From an uncultured Bacteroides sp. (GTDB lineage Bacteria > Bacteroidota > Bacteroidia > Cytophagales > Cyclobacteriaceae): a stretch of DNA of 64,000 nt. A program made the position numbers and the translations under genes. The notes under the pieces were generated by a model. The model made no database searches. It worked only from the letters and a program-made list of their open reading frames with translations, and had not been told where the DNA came from. Positions 35,102 through 43,979 of this stretch are shown here, piece after piece. Numbering within the stretch: the first letter of the stretch is position 1; each line of letters starts with the position of its first letter. The stretch is taken from contig CABHOV010000061.1 in assembly GCA_902168185.1 (NCBI GenBank), positions 1 through 64,000 on the forward strand. Reading direction: 5' to 3'.

Positions 35102-35135
35102 AAAAGCTACGACACATTAGTGTCGTAGCTTTTTT
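35102..35135 (+). terminator. Intrinsic terminator after the TPR gene
   Basis: AAAGCTACGACAC and GTGTCGTAGCTTT pair perfectly around a 4-base loop and run into T's. Confidence 0.9.
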
Positions 35136-35366
35136 CATTTCAAAGCGAGTTTATATACTTTCCCCGGAAGGGTAGAGATTGTGTTTTTTAATTCAAGTCC
35201 GAGGAGTATAGATACAAACTTGCTCATGGGAAATCCGGAACGCCAGCTAAGTTCGTCGATCATCAGCTGGTGATTTGGCTAACATTTTCTGCGCGGTATC
35301 GGCATGTATAGCCGGGTACATTACATCTATACCACTGCCCATGACGCCCAGCTGAATCACAATAGC
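35135..35366 (-). pseudogene. dprA: Remnant of dprA (DNA-processing/competence protein)
   Basis: Two fragments of the natural-transformation protein DprA remain on the minus strand. Upstream (35366-35265) reads QLGVMGSGIDVMYPAIHADT then AQKMLAK, the Rossmann-fold segment around the GSGLDxxYPxxH motif. Downstream, in another frame (35263-35135), reads MIDELSWRSGFPMSKFVSIL then LGLELKNTISTLPGKVYKLAL, the C-terminal winged-helix domain including the final LPGKxYxL. The central part (GGLLTE, NFPxRNRIIAGL, AFPG) and the N-terminus are gone, so an internal deletion with frame change has destroyed the gene. It lies just downstream of MerR on the same strand, which I take to be the ancestral operon position. 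Confidence 0.8.
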
Positions 35367-35472
35367 TTACTAATTGTCTGATGTATAATCCCCGATACCT
35401 GAAAAAATGCAAGCGAATAACGTCAACCTGTTCTAATCTGTAAATAGCTAATACACAACTTTGCTATAAAAT

Positions 35473-35501
35473 AAAAGCCGATGTGAATATCATCGGCTTT
35501 T
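35473..35501 (-). terminator. Intrinsic terminator after the MerR gene
   Basis: AAAAGCCGATG and CATCGGCTTTT pair perfectly around a 7-base loop with T's on the minus-strand side. It lies 22 bases after the MerR stop, before the dprA remnant. Confidence 0.8.
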
Positions 35502-35522
35502 CTAAAATCTGTTTTTCTTTCT

Positions 35523-35861
35523 CTAATGAAGATTGTCGCGCATCTCGATCAGAAAAGTTCGTACGCGCTTTAGCGCATCCAGCATTTCCATTTTATCTTT
35601 CACGGCCTGGGTATCATTGCGCAGCATATCTTTTGCGCCTTGAAGTGTAAAGCCTTTCTCCTTTACCAGGTGATAGATTGTTCTTACGTTATCAATATCC
35701 TCTCGTGTAAACTGGCGATTTCCCTTCCGGTTCTTTTTTGGTTTGATAAGATCAAATTCAGATTCCCAGAAACGAATGAGTGAAGGAGCAACGCTGAACA
35801 TTTCTGCTACTTCTCCAATGGAGAAGTAAAGCTTTTCGATTTCCTTTTCTTTATAGGCCAT
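35523..35861 (-). CDS. MerR-family transcriptional regulator
   Basis: 112 residues from ATG 35861. The N-terminal winged helix-turn-helix is intact: LYFSIGEVAEMFSVAPSLIR then FWESEFDLIKPKKNRKGNRQ and FTREDIDNVRTIYHLVKEKG. A short dimerisation helix follows, with no ligand-binding domain or metal-binding Cys, as in the small MerR homologues found beside M23 peptidases in Bacteroidota. The start lies one base after the CapA stop codon; an alternative start 12 bases upstream would overlap it. The target is unknown. Confidence 0.88.
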   Translation of the reverse strand: MAYKEKEIEKLYFSIGEVAEMFSVAPSLIRFWESEFDLIKPKKNRKGNRQFTREDIDNVRTIYHLVKEKGFTLQGAKDMLRNDTQAVKDKMEMLDALKRVRTFLIEMRDNLH

Positions 35862-35862
35862 G

Positions 35863-36957
35863 TTACTGAGCAATATAAGTAATTAAACCATTATCATCAA
35901 TGCGGACTGGAGACTCAGGAAGATCTTTTTTAGTTAACTCCTGGATCTTTTTTATCACTTGTTTTTGTGTGTCAATTTTCACGCCAGTGCCATACGATTG
36001 ATATGTCGGAGTAATTTCCGCTTTGAATAGTTTACCGGTTCTGTCGGTATACACTTTAATAATAGGAGCAAGGCCATTAACACCAGCAACGCTGATTCCC
36101 CTATAGGTACAAAAATTACCAAGGCTATAGGCGATGAAACGCTCTTTATATACATCAACCGCGCGTGTCACGTGGGGTCCATGTCCAAAAATTATATCAG
36201 CTCCGGCATCAATCATCAAATGGGAAAATTTATACACGTCACCACGATTTTCGCCATGAAAAAGTTCATTGGTACGGGGTATATTTTGATACTGTGCACC
36301 CTCAGCACCTCCGTGGAATGAAACGATAACGACATCAACCAGCGAATCAAGTTGCTTTACCAATGCGACCGCGCCTGCATGATCATTGAAACTCACGCAG
36401 TTGGTGTTGGGTGCAAAAGCTACCAATCCATATTTTATACTATCTTTTTCAAAGATTACAGTCTTCTGATTCATCTGCCCTGCGTGAAGTATACCTCCCG
36501 CCTGAAGCGTTTTCATACTGCTGCTGCGGCCGACATCACCAAAATCACCTGCATGATTATTGGCCAGACTCATCATATCAAACCCGGCACTGATCAGATT
36601 CTTTATATAGCGGGTTGGTGTTCTGAACGCATAACATACCTTAGGATCCTTGCATGTTTTAGGAGTGCCGCCTGCATCGAGCAACGTACCCTCGAGATTA
36701 CCGAAGGTTACATCTGCATTGCGTAGCACAGGTTCAACGTCTTTCATCAGAAAGGCTCCGTCATTCGGTGGTAATTTATCTTCCGGATAACTCGTACCCA
36801 TCATAATATCGCCAACACCAATAATTGTCAGGGTGTCTTTACGAACAAAAGGAATCGAATCCTGCTGCGAGAGAGTAACGGAATCCTGAACCTGTTGAGC
36901 TATGCTAAGAGTAGAAGCAAGGGATAAAATGGAAAGGAATAAAAGGCGCATCATCAA
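35863..36957 (-). CDS. CapA family protein (metallophosphatase-like capsule/PGA protein)
   Basis: 364 residues with a signal peptide (MMMRLLFLSILSLASTLSIA). The PGA_cap domain, a calcineurin-like fold, shows IGVGDIMMGTSYP, NADVTFGNLEGTL, MMSLANNHAGDFG, DVVIVSFHGGAEG and the closing HGPHVTRAVDVYKERFIAYS then LGNF. CapA/PgsA is needed for poly-gamma-glutamate capsule in Bacillus; in Bacteroidota most copies, like this one, are single and their substrate is unknown. The secretion signal puts it in the periplasm or on the surface. The MerR gene follows after one base. Confidence 0.9.
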   Translation of the reverse strand: MMMRLLFLSILSLASTLSIAQQVQDSVTLSQQDSIPFVRKDTLTIIGVGDIMMGTSYPEDKLPPNDGAFLMKDVEPVLRNADVTFGNLEGTLLDAGGTPKTCKDPKVCYAFRTPTRYIKNLISAGFDMMSLANNHAGDFGDVGRSSSMKTLQAGGILHAGQMNQKTVIFEKDSIKYGLVAFAPNTNCVSFNDHAGAVALVKQLDSLVDVVIVSFHGGAEGAQYQNIPRTNELFHGENRGDVYKFSHLMIDAGADIIFGHGPHVTRAVDVYKERFIAYSLGNFCTYRGISVAGVNGLAPIIKVYTDRTGKLFKAEITPTYQSYGTGVKIDTQKQVIKKIQELTKKDLPESPVRIDDNGLITYIAQ

Positions 36958-37052
36958 CGATTTATAAGGTGCAAAGAAAAACAGTTTTAACTACCCCGCA
37001 AAGCATTAATCTTTCTAATCAGATTTTAACCTCTGTTATTTTCCTTCCTTTT

Positions 37053-37060
37053 TATTTTTG
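37053..37060 (+). promoter_or_regulatory. Candidate -7 element for the HPP gene
   Basis: TATTTTTG fits TAnnTTTG but ends only 3 bases before ATG 37064, implying a leaderless mRNA or translation from a later ATG (37073, 37085, 37091 or 37106). Confidence 0.35.
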
Positions 37061-37063
37061 CAC

Positions 37064-37639
37064 ATGAAAAAAATGAAGCGCAGGATGCGCATGTTAAAGA
37101 TCGTTATGTACAAGGAAACGCTAATCGACTTTAACGAGCACCTGTGGACTTTCATAGGATCATTTATAGGGATCGGGTTAATTGGTTATTTGCAAAGCCG
37201 ATCGTTTTCTGACCTCGATAATCTTTTCTTGATCGGATCATTTGGGGCATCTTCGGTGCTGATATACGGTGTTATACAGTCACCACTTGCGCAACCGCGA
37301 AATCTTATCGGAGGACATCTCATCTGCGCTTTTGTAGGCGTTACCATTCGATACCTGGTTCCGGAAATATGGTTCGCAGCAGCACTCGCCGTTTCATCTT
37401 CCATTGTATTGATGCAGATCACCCGAACGTTGCATCCGCCAGGCGGAGCTACAGCATTGATTGCCATTATAGGTTCCGAGAAAATAAAGAGCCTGGGGTA
37501 TATGTATCTGATCAGCCCTGTGTTGAGTGGCGTTGCTATTCTGTTGATTGTTGCCTTGTTCTTTAACAATATAACATCACACAGACGCTATCCTGTTAAC
37601 CGACATTGGTACCAGGTCTGGAAACGGAAATACTTGTAA
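37064..37639 (+). CDS. HPP family integral membrane protein
   Basis: 191 residues. A basic start (MKKMKRRMRMLKIVMYKETL) leads to four hydrophobic segments: WTFIGSFIGIGLIGYLQ, LFLIGSFGASSVLIYGVIQ, LICAFVGVTIRYLVPEIWFA and YLISPVLSGVAILLIVALF. The defining loop reads RTLHPPGGATALIAIIG, with HPPGG for the family's HPP motif. Some HPP proteins of cyanobacteria and plants carry nitrite across membranes; that role is not shown for this type. It runs against the surrounding minus-strand genes and converges on the first M23 gene. Confidence 0.9.
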   Translation: MKKMKRRMRMLKIVMYKETLIDFNEHLWTFIGSFIGIGLIGYLQSRSFSDLDNLFLIGSFGASSVLIYGVIQSPLAQPRNLIGGHLICAFVGVTIRYLVPEIWFAAALAVSSSIVLMQITRTLHPPGGATALIAIIGSEKIKSLGYMYLISPVLSGVAILLIVALFFNNITSHRRYPVNRHWYQVWKRKYL

Positions 37640-37648
37640 GGTAGATAA

Positions 37649-38614
37649 TTAATCCAGCGGATGTTCTTGTTGGCTTCCTACCTCGATCAGCTTTTGATAT
37701 TCTTTGTTGCTGAGATCGCGCTGAAAGAAATTAATCGGATGAACATGTTGCCCTTTGAAGAGAACTTCATAGTGAAGATGTGACGCAACCGAGTTCCCGG
37801 TGTTACCCACGTAGCCGATCACCTGTCCGCGTTTTACCTGATCACCATCTTTTACAGCAAAAGCCGAAAGGTGAGCGTAACGCGTTTCGAAGTTATAGTG
37901 GTGATTGATATATACTACATTTCCGTATGATCCCGAGAAGTAAGCCATCGCTACCTTTCCATCCCCTGTTGCATATACGGGCGTTCCCTTCGGAGCAGCA
38001 AAGTCAAGGCCGTTGTGTGCCATATATTTATGGAAGATGGGATGGAAGCGCGTTCCATACGTCATGTGCAATTTTGAAAGTTCTTTATTACTGATCGGCT
38101 GAATAGCAGGACGCGAAGCCCAGGCCTCCAGTTTATCTTCGATCATATCTTTTAGCTTGTCGTACGATTGTACTTCTATATCTACCTGGTGTTTCAGCTT
38201 CTCCACCGATGTATAGTTCTGAAGTACCATTGGGAAATCCTGAAATGCTTCAGTATCAAGTTTTATACTACCACCGACACCAGCCTGACGTTCACTGGGC
38301 TGCAGCGGTTCGGCATCAAGAATTACTCTGTAATTGTTATCATCCTTTTCAATCAGTTGATGAAGCTCAGCATACGCCTTTTCAGTTCTGTCTTGCAAAA
38401 ACTGCCATTCAACTTTCAGTGTATGATTTTTTTGTTTGAGTATAATTTCATCGATCGATCCTACATATTGTGTATAGAAACTATAAGCAACTAATGCGAG
38501 AGATAATGATATACTAAAAAGAACCAGTGTTCTGATCCGAAGAGATTTTCCTTTTAAACGCCATGGTTCATAGCGCAGTGTGTCAGGATTATATTGATAC
38601 TTGGTGCGTGCCAT
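37649..38614 (-). CDS. M23 family metallopeptidase, membrane-anchored (second of a tandem pair)
   Basis: 321 residues. A short cytoplasmic part (YNPDTLRYEPWR), one transmembrane helix near residues 28-50, and a coiled-coil periplasmic region come first. The LytM domain then has its zinc ligands: His and Asp in HNGLDFAAPKGTPVYA, and the HxH in ASHLHYEVLF. All catalytic residues are present, so it should cut peptidoglycan cross-bridges. It shares domain plan and N-terminal sequence pattern with the gene just upstream, whose stop it overlaps by one base (TAATG), a clear tandem duplication and operon. Confidence 0.93.
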   Translation of the reverse strand: MARTKYQYNPDTLRYEPWRLKGKSLRIRTLVLFSISLSLALVAYSFYTQYVGSIDEIILKQKNHTLKVEWQFLQDRTEKAYAELHQLIEKDDNNYRVILDAEPLQPSERQAGVGGSIKLDTEAFQDFPMVLQNYTSVEKLKHQVDIEVQSYDKLKDMIEDKLEAWASRPAIQPISNKELSKLHMTYGTRFHPIFHKYMAHNGLDFAAPKGTPVYATGDGKVAMAYFSGSYGNVVYINHHYNFETRYAHLSAFAVKDGDQVKRGQVIGYVGNTGNSVASHLHYEVLFKGQHVHPINFFQRDLSNKEYQKLIEVGSQQEHPLD

Positions 38615-39588
38615 TAATCGAGCGACTGGTTAGATTTCTTACTGCGTTCCAGTAGTTGATGATATTGCTTGCTGGTGATTCCTTCCATGAAATATAGCAT
38701 AGGATCAACATGATCTCCATTGCTCATAACTTCATAGTGAAGATGGGGTGCAACGGACCCGCCACTGCTTCCCACGGTGCCAATCACCATTCCTTTTGTT
38801 ATTTTCTGTCCGGCCTTTACCGAGATTTCTTCCAGGTGAGCATAGCGGGTAGATATTCCCTTACCATGATCAATGACGATTGAGTTTCCATAACCTGCTT
38901 GCAGATCGTTGTGATTTATACTGTTTACATGGCCAGGCGCTGTTGCCCGTACTTCTGTTCCGCGTGCTGCTATAAAATCAACACCTGGATGTATATACAT
39001 TCCTTTATGAAATGGATTAACACGCTTGCCAAAGCCGGATACAAGTTTATCGGATTCTATATTTGCAATAGGCAATACGGAAGGAAGTGACGCCAGATTG
39101 GTTACATCTTCTTTCTGTATGTGCAGATGACTACGAATGCCTTCATTCGCATCGGTTGTTCTTTTTGATAATTCTTCGGAGCGATTTTTCAACATCTCCA
39201 GCATAGAACCGAAGTCAGAAGCATCGGCTAATAAAACTTTTTCTTTGGAGAGTGAAGCTTGTGCTGCAGACTCTGCAGGAGGAGCCGTATTGAAAAGTTT
39301 AGTATAAAGATCTTTTTCTTCAGCCTGGAGGCTGGCCAGAGTTTCTTCAATCTTGTTGAGATTTTCTTCCAGAATGGGTTTGTGCTCTTTTAGTATTTTG
39401 TTTTCGGCACGAAGTTGTTGTTCATAATCTGTAGTGATAAAGCGGTTGTGAACAAAAACAATCCCTATAAATAGGAGCCCGGCCGTAAAGAGCACGCCCG
39501 CTGATGTAACTACCGTATCACGCCACGTGATCCGTGCGCGCTCATACTGGCAACTTTTAGAATTATAGATGTACTTGATATCCTTCAT
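38614..39588 (-). CDS. M23 family metallopeptidase, membrane-anchored (first of a tandem pair)
   Basis: 324 residues with the same plan as its downstream neighbour: a short N-terminal part (KYIYNSKSCQYERARITWRD), a transmembrane helix about residues 28-48, a long coiled coil (ENKILKEHKPILEENLNKIE) and a LytM domain. The zinc ligands are in HPGVDFIAARGTEV and APHLHYEVMSNG. It is expected to be a periplasmic endopeptidase tethered to the inner membrane. In Bacteroidota such genes often neighbour alaS, which here starts about 200 bases away on the opposite strand. Confidence 0.93.
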   Translation of the reverse strand: MKDIKYIYNSKSCQYERARITWRDTVVTSAGVLFTAGLLFIGIVFVHNRFITTDYEQQLRAENKILKEHKPILEENLNKIEETLASLQAEEKDLYTKLFNTAPPAESAAQASLSKEKVLLADASDFGSMLEMLKNRSEELSKRTTDANEGIRSHLHIQKEDVTNLASLPSVLPIANIESDKLVSGFGKRVNPFHKGMYIHPGVDFIAARGTEVRATAPGHVNSINHNDLQAGYGNSIVIDHGKGISTRYAHLEEISVKAGQKITKGMVIGTVGSSGGSVAPHLHYEVMSNGDHVDPMLYFMEGITSKQYHQLLERSKKSNQSLD

Positions 39589-39675
39589 TAAGTCAGGGCT
39601 CAGGTTCTGTCAGTAAAAGATGTCTTCAGCCAGAAAAAAATATCTGATACCTGCTTAATCTCTGTCATCCGCTCT

Positions 39676-39683
39676 TAATTTTG
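39676..39683 (+). promoter_or_regulatory. Candidate -7 element for alaS
   Basis: TAATTTTG fits TAnnTTTG and predicts a leader of about 110 bases that contains the nested hairpin described at 39731-39771. Confidence 0.4.
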
Positions 39684-39730
39684 TGGCTTGCTTGTGATTT
39701 TTTGCGGGCTAATATAGTAAAAACCCTTTC

Positions 39731-39771
39731 CCTGCCAAACCCAAGTCCGGTGAACGGACGCTGAAGGCAGG
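39731..39771 (+). promoter_or_regulatory. Nested hairpin in the alaS leader
   Basis: An outer stem CCTGCC/GGCAGG (39731-39736 with 39766-39771) encloses a perfect hairpin GTCCG-GTGAA-CGGAC (39745-39759). It lies 27 bases before the start codon. No T-run follows, so it is not a terminator. It may control alaS translation. Confidence 0.35.
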
Positions 39772-39797
39772 TAAGGAAACATGCACTTAAACATTAT

Positions 39798-42401
39798 ATG
39801 GTAATGGATTCGGGTTCGATCAGACGTAAATTTTTAGAGTTTTTTGAGAAAAAAGGCCACACCATCGTGCCTTCGGCTCCTTTGGTGCTGAAGAACGATC
39901 CCACGTTGCTCTTCACGAACTCAGGTATGGTACAGTTCAAAGATTACTTTTTAGGAAACGCCACACCGAAGTCAACACGGATAGCCGATACACAGAAATG
40001 TCTCCGCGTAAGCGGTAAACACAATGACCTGGAAGAAGTAGGGATCGATACCTATCATCATACCATGTTCGAAATGTTGGGCAACTGGTCTTTCGGAGAT
40101 TACTTCAAGAAAGACGCTATAGCATGGGCGTGGGAATTATTGACAGAAGAGTATAAACTTCCAAAAGACAGACTATATGTAACAGTCTTCGAAGGCGATT
40201 CAAAAGAGAATCTTCCGTTCGATCAGGATGCCTATAATTTCTGGAAGGAACATATAGCAGAAGATCGTATCCTTCGCGGAAATAAGAAAGATAATTTTTG
40301 GGAGATGGGAGAGATGGGGCCATGTGGTCCTTGCTCGGAGATACACGTAGACCTTCGTTCAGAAGAAGAAGTAAAAAAGATACCGGGTAAAGATGTTGTG
40401 AACATGAGTCACCCGCAGGTGATTGAGATCTGGAATAACGTGTTCATGGAATTCAACCGTAAGGCGGATGGTTCTCTTGAAAAACTCCCTGCACAACACG
40501 TTGATACCGGCATGGGCTTCGAGCGTCTTTGTATGGCTATACAAAAAAAGACTTCGAATTATGATACGGATGTATTTACGCCGTTGCTTGACTTCATCGG
40601 ACAAGCTGCCGGTATAAAGTATAAAGCTGAAGAGAAGACAGATATAGCGATGCGCGTTATCGCCGATCACGTGCGTGCAGTTTCATTTGCTATAGCAGAC
40701 GGGCAATTACCATCTAATACAGGAGCAGGGTATGTAATCAGACGTATACTTCGCAGAGCGGTTCGCTATGGATTTACATTTTTAAATTTCAAAGAACCAT
40801 TCATCTATAAATTAGTACCAGTGCTGGGCAATCAGTTACGCGATGTATTTCCCGAGCTTGAGTCGCAGAAGGATTATGTTGGTAAAGTAATTTTCGAAGA
40901 AGAAGCATCTTTCCTTAGAACCTTGGAGAAAGGTTTGAAACGCATGGAAGGTTTATCATCCATTAGTGGAGAACAGGCTTTCGAGCTATATGATACATAT
41001 GGCTTCCCGCTTGATCTTACTTCATTGATTGCACGCGAGCGTGGATTCACGGTAGATGAAGAAGGCTTCAAGGTTGAAATGGAGAAGCAGAAGTCGCGCT
41101 CGAAAGCTGCTGCTGCCAAGGAAACCGGTGACTGGGTTTTGATAGGAGAGGATGTGAAGTCTGAATTTATAGGCTACGACTTCCTGGAATCAGAAATAAA
41201 GATCATCAAGTATCGCAAGGTTAAGCAAAAGAATAAAGAGCAGTTTCAATTGGTATTCGACCGCACACCTTTTTATGCAGAGAGTGGCGGACAGGTTGGT
41301 GATACCGGATATATAGAGAGTGCCAACGAAAAGATATATATACTCGATACGAAGAAAGAAAACGAACTCATCGTTCATTCGGCAGATAAACTTCCGGAGA
41401 ACCTGACCTCATCTTTCAACGCGATCGTTGATAAGCACAAGCGCCAGCTGAGTATGGACAATCACTCTGCAACGCACTTGCTGCATGCGGCGTTACGTTC
41501 AGTATTGGGCAAACATGTCGAACAAAAGGGCTCGCTTGTAAATGATAAAGTTCTTCGCTTCGACTTCTCGCATTTCGCAGCCATGACGCCTGCGGAAATT
41601 CAAAAGGTAGAAGACATCGTGAACGCAAAGATCCGTGAGGATATACATCTCGATGAAAAGCGAAATGTACCGATCGATCAGGCAAAAGCCCTTGGTGCGA
41701 TGGCTCTCTTCGGAGAAAAATATGGTGACTTTGTCCGCGTGATTACATTCGATCCGAAGTTCTCTGTAGAACTTTGTGGAGGAACTCACGTGAAGTCAAC
41801 CGGTAATATTGGTTTGTTTAAAATTATATCCGAGAGTTCTGTGGCAGCCGGTGTTCGAAGAATAGAAGCGATCACGGCAGAGAACGCAGAACAATTTGTG
41901 CGCACGGAAATTGCATTGCTCGATGAAGTTCGCGCATTGTTAAAGAATCCGAAAGACCTGGTGGCATCACTGAAAAGTTTGTCGGAAGAAAAACACGCAT
42001 TGGAGAAAAAGATAGAAGCCTTCAACCAGGAAAAAGCAAATCAGTTAAAAGATGAGCTTTCCCGTAAGGCATTGAAATCCAACGGATATAGTCTTATACT
42101 TGAAAAAGTTTCTGTTCCAAGTGCTGATGCATTGAAGAACGTTGCGTACGCTTTACGCAATCAGTTTGACGACCTGTTGCTGATACTTGCTGCCGATGTT
42201 GATAGCAAGCCACAAGTAACGGTAATGATTGGAGAGAAACTTGCTTCAACCAACGCGTATCATGCCGGAAACATGGTGAAAGAACTGGCCAAGGAAATTG
42301 ATGGAGGAGGCGGAGGCCAACCCTTCTTTGCTACCGCTGGTGGCAAGAACCTGAATGGATTGGATGCTGTTATAGAAAAAGCACGTAAATTGATCCAGTA
42401 A
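39798..42401 (+). CDS. alaS: Alanyl-tRNA synthetase
   Basis: 867 residues, full length. It charges tRNA-Ala and edits mischarged Ser and Gly. The class II catalytic domain opens with [14 protein letters not shown] and has the motif 2 region [20 protein letters not shown]. The editing domain carries the zinc motif [11 protein letters not shown] plus [10 protein letters not shown]. The C-terminal C-Ala (DHHA1) domain ends with the glycine-rich [14 protein letters not shown]. Start ATG 39798; the ATG two codons later (39804) would give the more usual [10 protein letters not shown]. The upstream leader may be structured. Confidence 0.98.
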   Translation: MVMDSGSIRRKFLEFFEKKGHTIVPSAPLVLKNDPTLLFTNSGMVQFKDYFLGNATPKSTRIADTQKCLRVSGKHNDLEEVGIDTYHHTMFEMLGNWSFGDYFKKDAIAWAWELLTEEYKLPKDRLYVTVFEGDSKENLPFDQDAYNFWKEHIAEDRILRGNKKDNFWEMGEMGPCGPCSEIHVDLRSEEEVKKIPGKDVVNMSHPQVIEIWNNVFMEFNRKADGSLEKLPAQHVDTGMGFERLCMAIQKKTSNYDTDVFTPLLDFIGQAAGIKYKAEEKTDIAMRVIADHVRAVSFAIADGQLPSNTGAGYVIRRILRRAVRYGFTFLNFKEPFIYKLVPVLGNQLRDVFPELESQKDYVGKVIFEEEASFLRTLEKGLKRMEGLSSISGEQAFELYDTYGFPLDLTSLIARERGFTVDEEGFKVEMEKQKSRSKAAAAKETGDWVLIGEDVKSEFIGYDFLESEIKIIKYRKVKQKNKEQFQLVFDRTPFYAESGGQVGDTGYIESANEKIYILDTKKENELIVHSADKLPENLTSSFNAIVDKHKRQLSMDNHSATHLLHAALRSVLGKHVEQKGSLVNDKVLRFDFSHFAAMTPAEIQKVEDIVNAKIREDIHLDEKRNVPIDQAKALGAMALFGEKYGDFVRVITFDPKFSVELCGGTHVKSTGNIGLFKIISESSVAAGVRRIEAITAENAEQFVRTEIALLDEVRALLKNPKDLVASLKSLSEEKHALEKKIEAFNQEKANQLKDELSRKALKSNGYSLILEKVSVPSADALKNVAYALRNQFDDLLLILAADVDSKPQVTVMIGEKLASTNAYHAGNMVKELAKEIDGGGGGQPFFATAGGKNLNGLDAVIEKARKLIQ

Positions 42402-42416
42402 TTAAAGTGGTTGAAG

Positions 42417-42453
42417 CGAATGGGATGATGATCCGCTATAGCGAGTCCATTCG
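42417..42453 (+). promoter_or_regulatory. Hairpin between alaS and gatB
   Basis: CGAATGG (42417-42423) pairs with CCATTCG (42447-42453). The enclosed loop holds the perfect palindrome CGCTATAGCG (42434-42443). No T-run follows; its role is unknown. Confidence 0.3.
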
Positions 42454-42521
42454 AACTCAACGAAGTATATATTAAGAAGAGTTAAACTAATTTGTCTATA
42501 AGCCTTGCGCTTAGCAACTAT

Positions 42522-43979
42522 ATGAGTAAATCAAATCGTGATAAGTACACCTTGGTAATTGGTCTTGAAGTACACGCACAGCTTCTTACCAAGAGTAAAA
42601 TTTATAATACAGATTCTACTGAGTACGGAAGTTTACCAAATTCCAATGTAGGCGTGGTGACGCTGGCACACCCTGGCACACTTCCTAAACTTAACAGGAA
42701 GGTTGTAGAGTATGCAATCAAGATGGGTTTGGCATGTCATTCAACGATATCACGTTTTAATATTTTCGATCGTAAGAATTACTTCTATCCCGATCTTCCA
42801 AAAGGATATCAGATTACACAAGACAGAACTCCGATTTGCAAAACCGGTTATGTTACCATCAATACAAAAGAAGGTGAACGCGACATCCGGTTAAACCGAA
42901 TTCATATTGAAGAAGATGCTGGCAAGTCGATGCACTTGGCGGCAGAAACAGATACACTGGTTGACTTCAACCGTGCAGGGGTACCGTTGATTGAAATTGT
43001 ATCGGAGCCTGATATGCGTACTTCTGATGAAGCGTATGCATTTCTTACCGAGGTCCGGAAGCTTGTGCGTTACCTTGAAATATGCGATGGTAACATGGAA
43101 GAAGGTTCACTGCGTTGTGATGCCAACATCTCGGTGATGTTGAAAGGCGCATCCGAGTATGGAAAGAAAGTGGAAGTAAAAAACATGAACTCGATTCGTA
43201 ACGTGCAACGTGCGATCGAACATGAATTCGATCGTCAGATTGAATGTATAGAGAACGGTATACCTATAATTTCTGAAACCAGAACGTTTGATGCCGGTGA
43301 TGGCAAGACGTACGGTATGCGTACCAAAGAAGAACTTAACGACTATAGATATTTTCCTGATCCGGATTTAAGTCCGATGCATGTATCGGATAAATGGCTC
43401 GAGGAAATTAAATCTTCCATGCCATCTCTGCCGCGTGAACTATACCAGAAGTATATATCAGAGTATCAACTGTCGGAATATGATGCACAGGTACTAACCG
43501 ATACGAAGGAAGTCGCGCTATATTTCAATGAAGTATGTAAGCTTACCAAAAACTATAAAGCTGCTTCGAACTGGGTAATGGGTCCGGTGAAATCATATCT
43601 GAATGAACTGACACTTTCCGCAGATGAATTCCCGCTCTCACCCAAGATCATTGTAGAGATCATTACGCTGATTGATCAGGGCAAGATAAACTTTGCTACA
43701 GCTTCGCAGCGTGTATTTCCAGAGTTGTTAAAGAACCCCGGTAAATCAGCTTTGGAAGTAGCACAGCAACTAAACGTTATTCAGGATAGCAACCAGGATT
43801 CTATTCTTCCTATAGTAGAAGAAGTGATCAAGGAATTTCCGTTGAAAGTGGAAGAGTATAGAAATGGAAAGAAGGGCATCATCAGTATGTTTATGGGTGA
43901 AGTGATGAAGCGCAGTAAAGGGAAAGCCGATCCTAAAGTGGCCACCCAATTATTAACCAAGAAATTAGAAGAAGTATGA
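42522..43979 (+). CDS. gatB: Aspartyl/glutamyl-tRNA amidotransferase subunit B
   Basis: 485 residues from ATG 42522; the frame extends to a TTG 30 bases upstream but the conserved start is DKYTLVIGLEVHAQLLTKSK. GatB is the kinase/transamidation subunit of GatCAB, which makes Gln-tRNA(Gln), and often Asn-tRNA(Asn), from mischarged tRNA. Landmarks are NYFYPDLPKGYQITQ, GSLRCDANISV, VEVKNMNSIRNVQRAIEHE and the C-terminal Yqey tail domain. gatA and gatC are not in the window. The stop overlaps the next start (ATGA), so the TlpA-like protein is translationally coupled to it. Confidence 0.97.
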   Translation: MSKSNRDKYTLVIGLEVHAQLLTKSKIYNTDSTEYGSLPNSNVGVVTLAHPGTLPKLNRKVVEYAIKMGLACHSTISRFNIFDRKNYFYPDLPKGYQITQDRTPICKTGYVTINTKEGERDIRLNRIHIEEDAGKSMHLAAETDTLVDFNRAGVPLIEIVSEPDMRTSDEAYAFLTEVRKLVRYLEICDGNMEEGSLRCDANISVMLKGASEYGKKVEVKNMNSIRNVQRAIEHEFDRQIECIENGIPIISETRTFDAGDGKTYGMRTKEELNDYRYFPDPDLSPMHVSDKWLEEIKSSMPSLPRELYQKYISEYQLSEYDAQVLTDTKEVALYFNEVCKLTKNYKAASNWVMGPVKSYLNELTLSADEFPLSPKIIVEIITLIDQGKINFATASQRVFPELLKNPGKSALEVAQQLNVIQDSNQDSILPIVEEVIKEFPLKVEEYRNGKKGIISMFMGEVMKRSKGKADPKVATQLLTKKLEEV

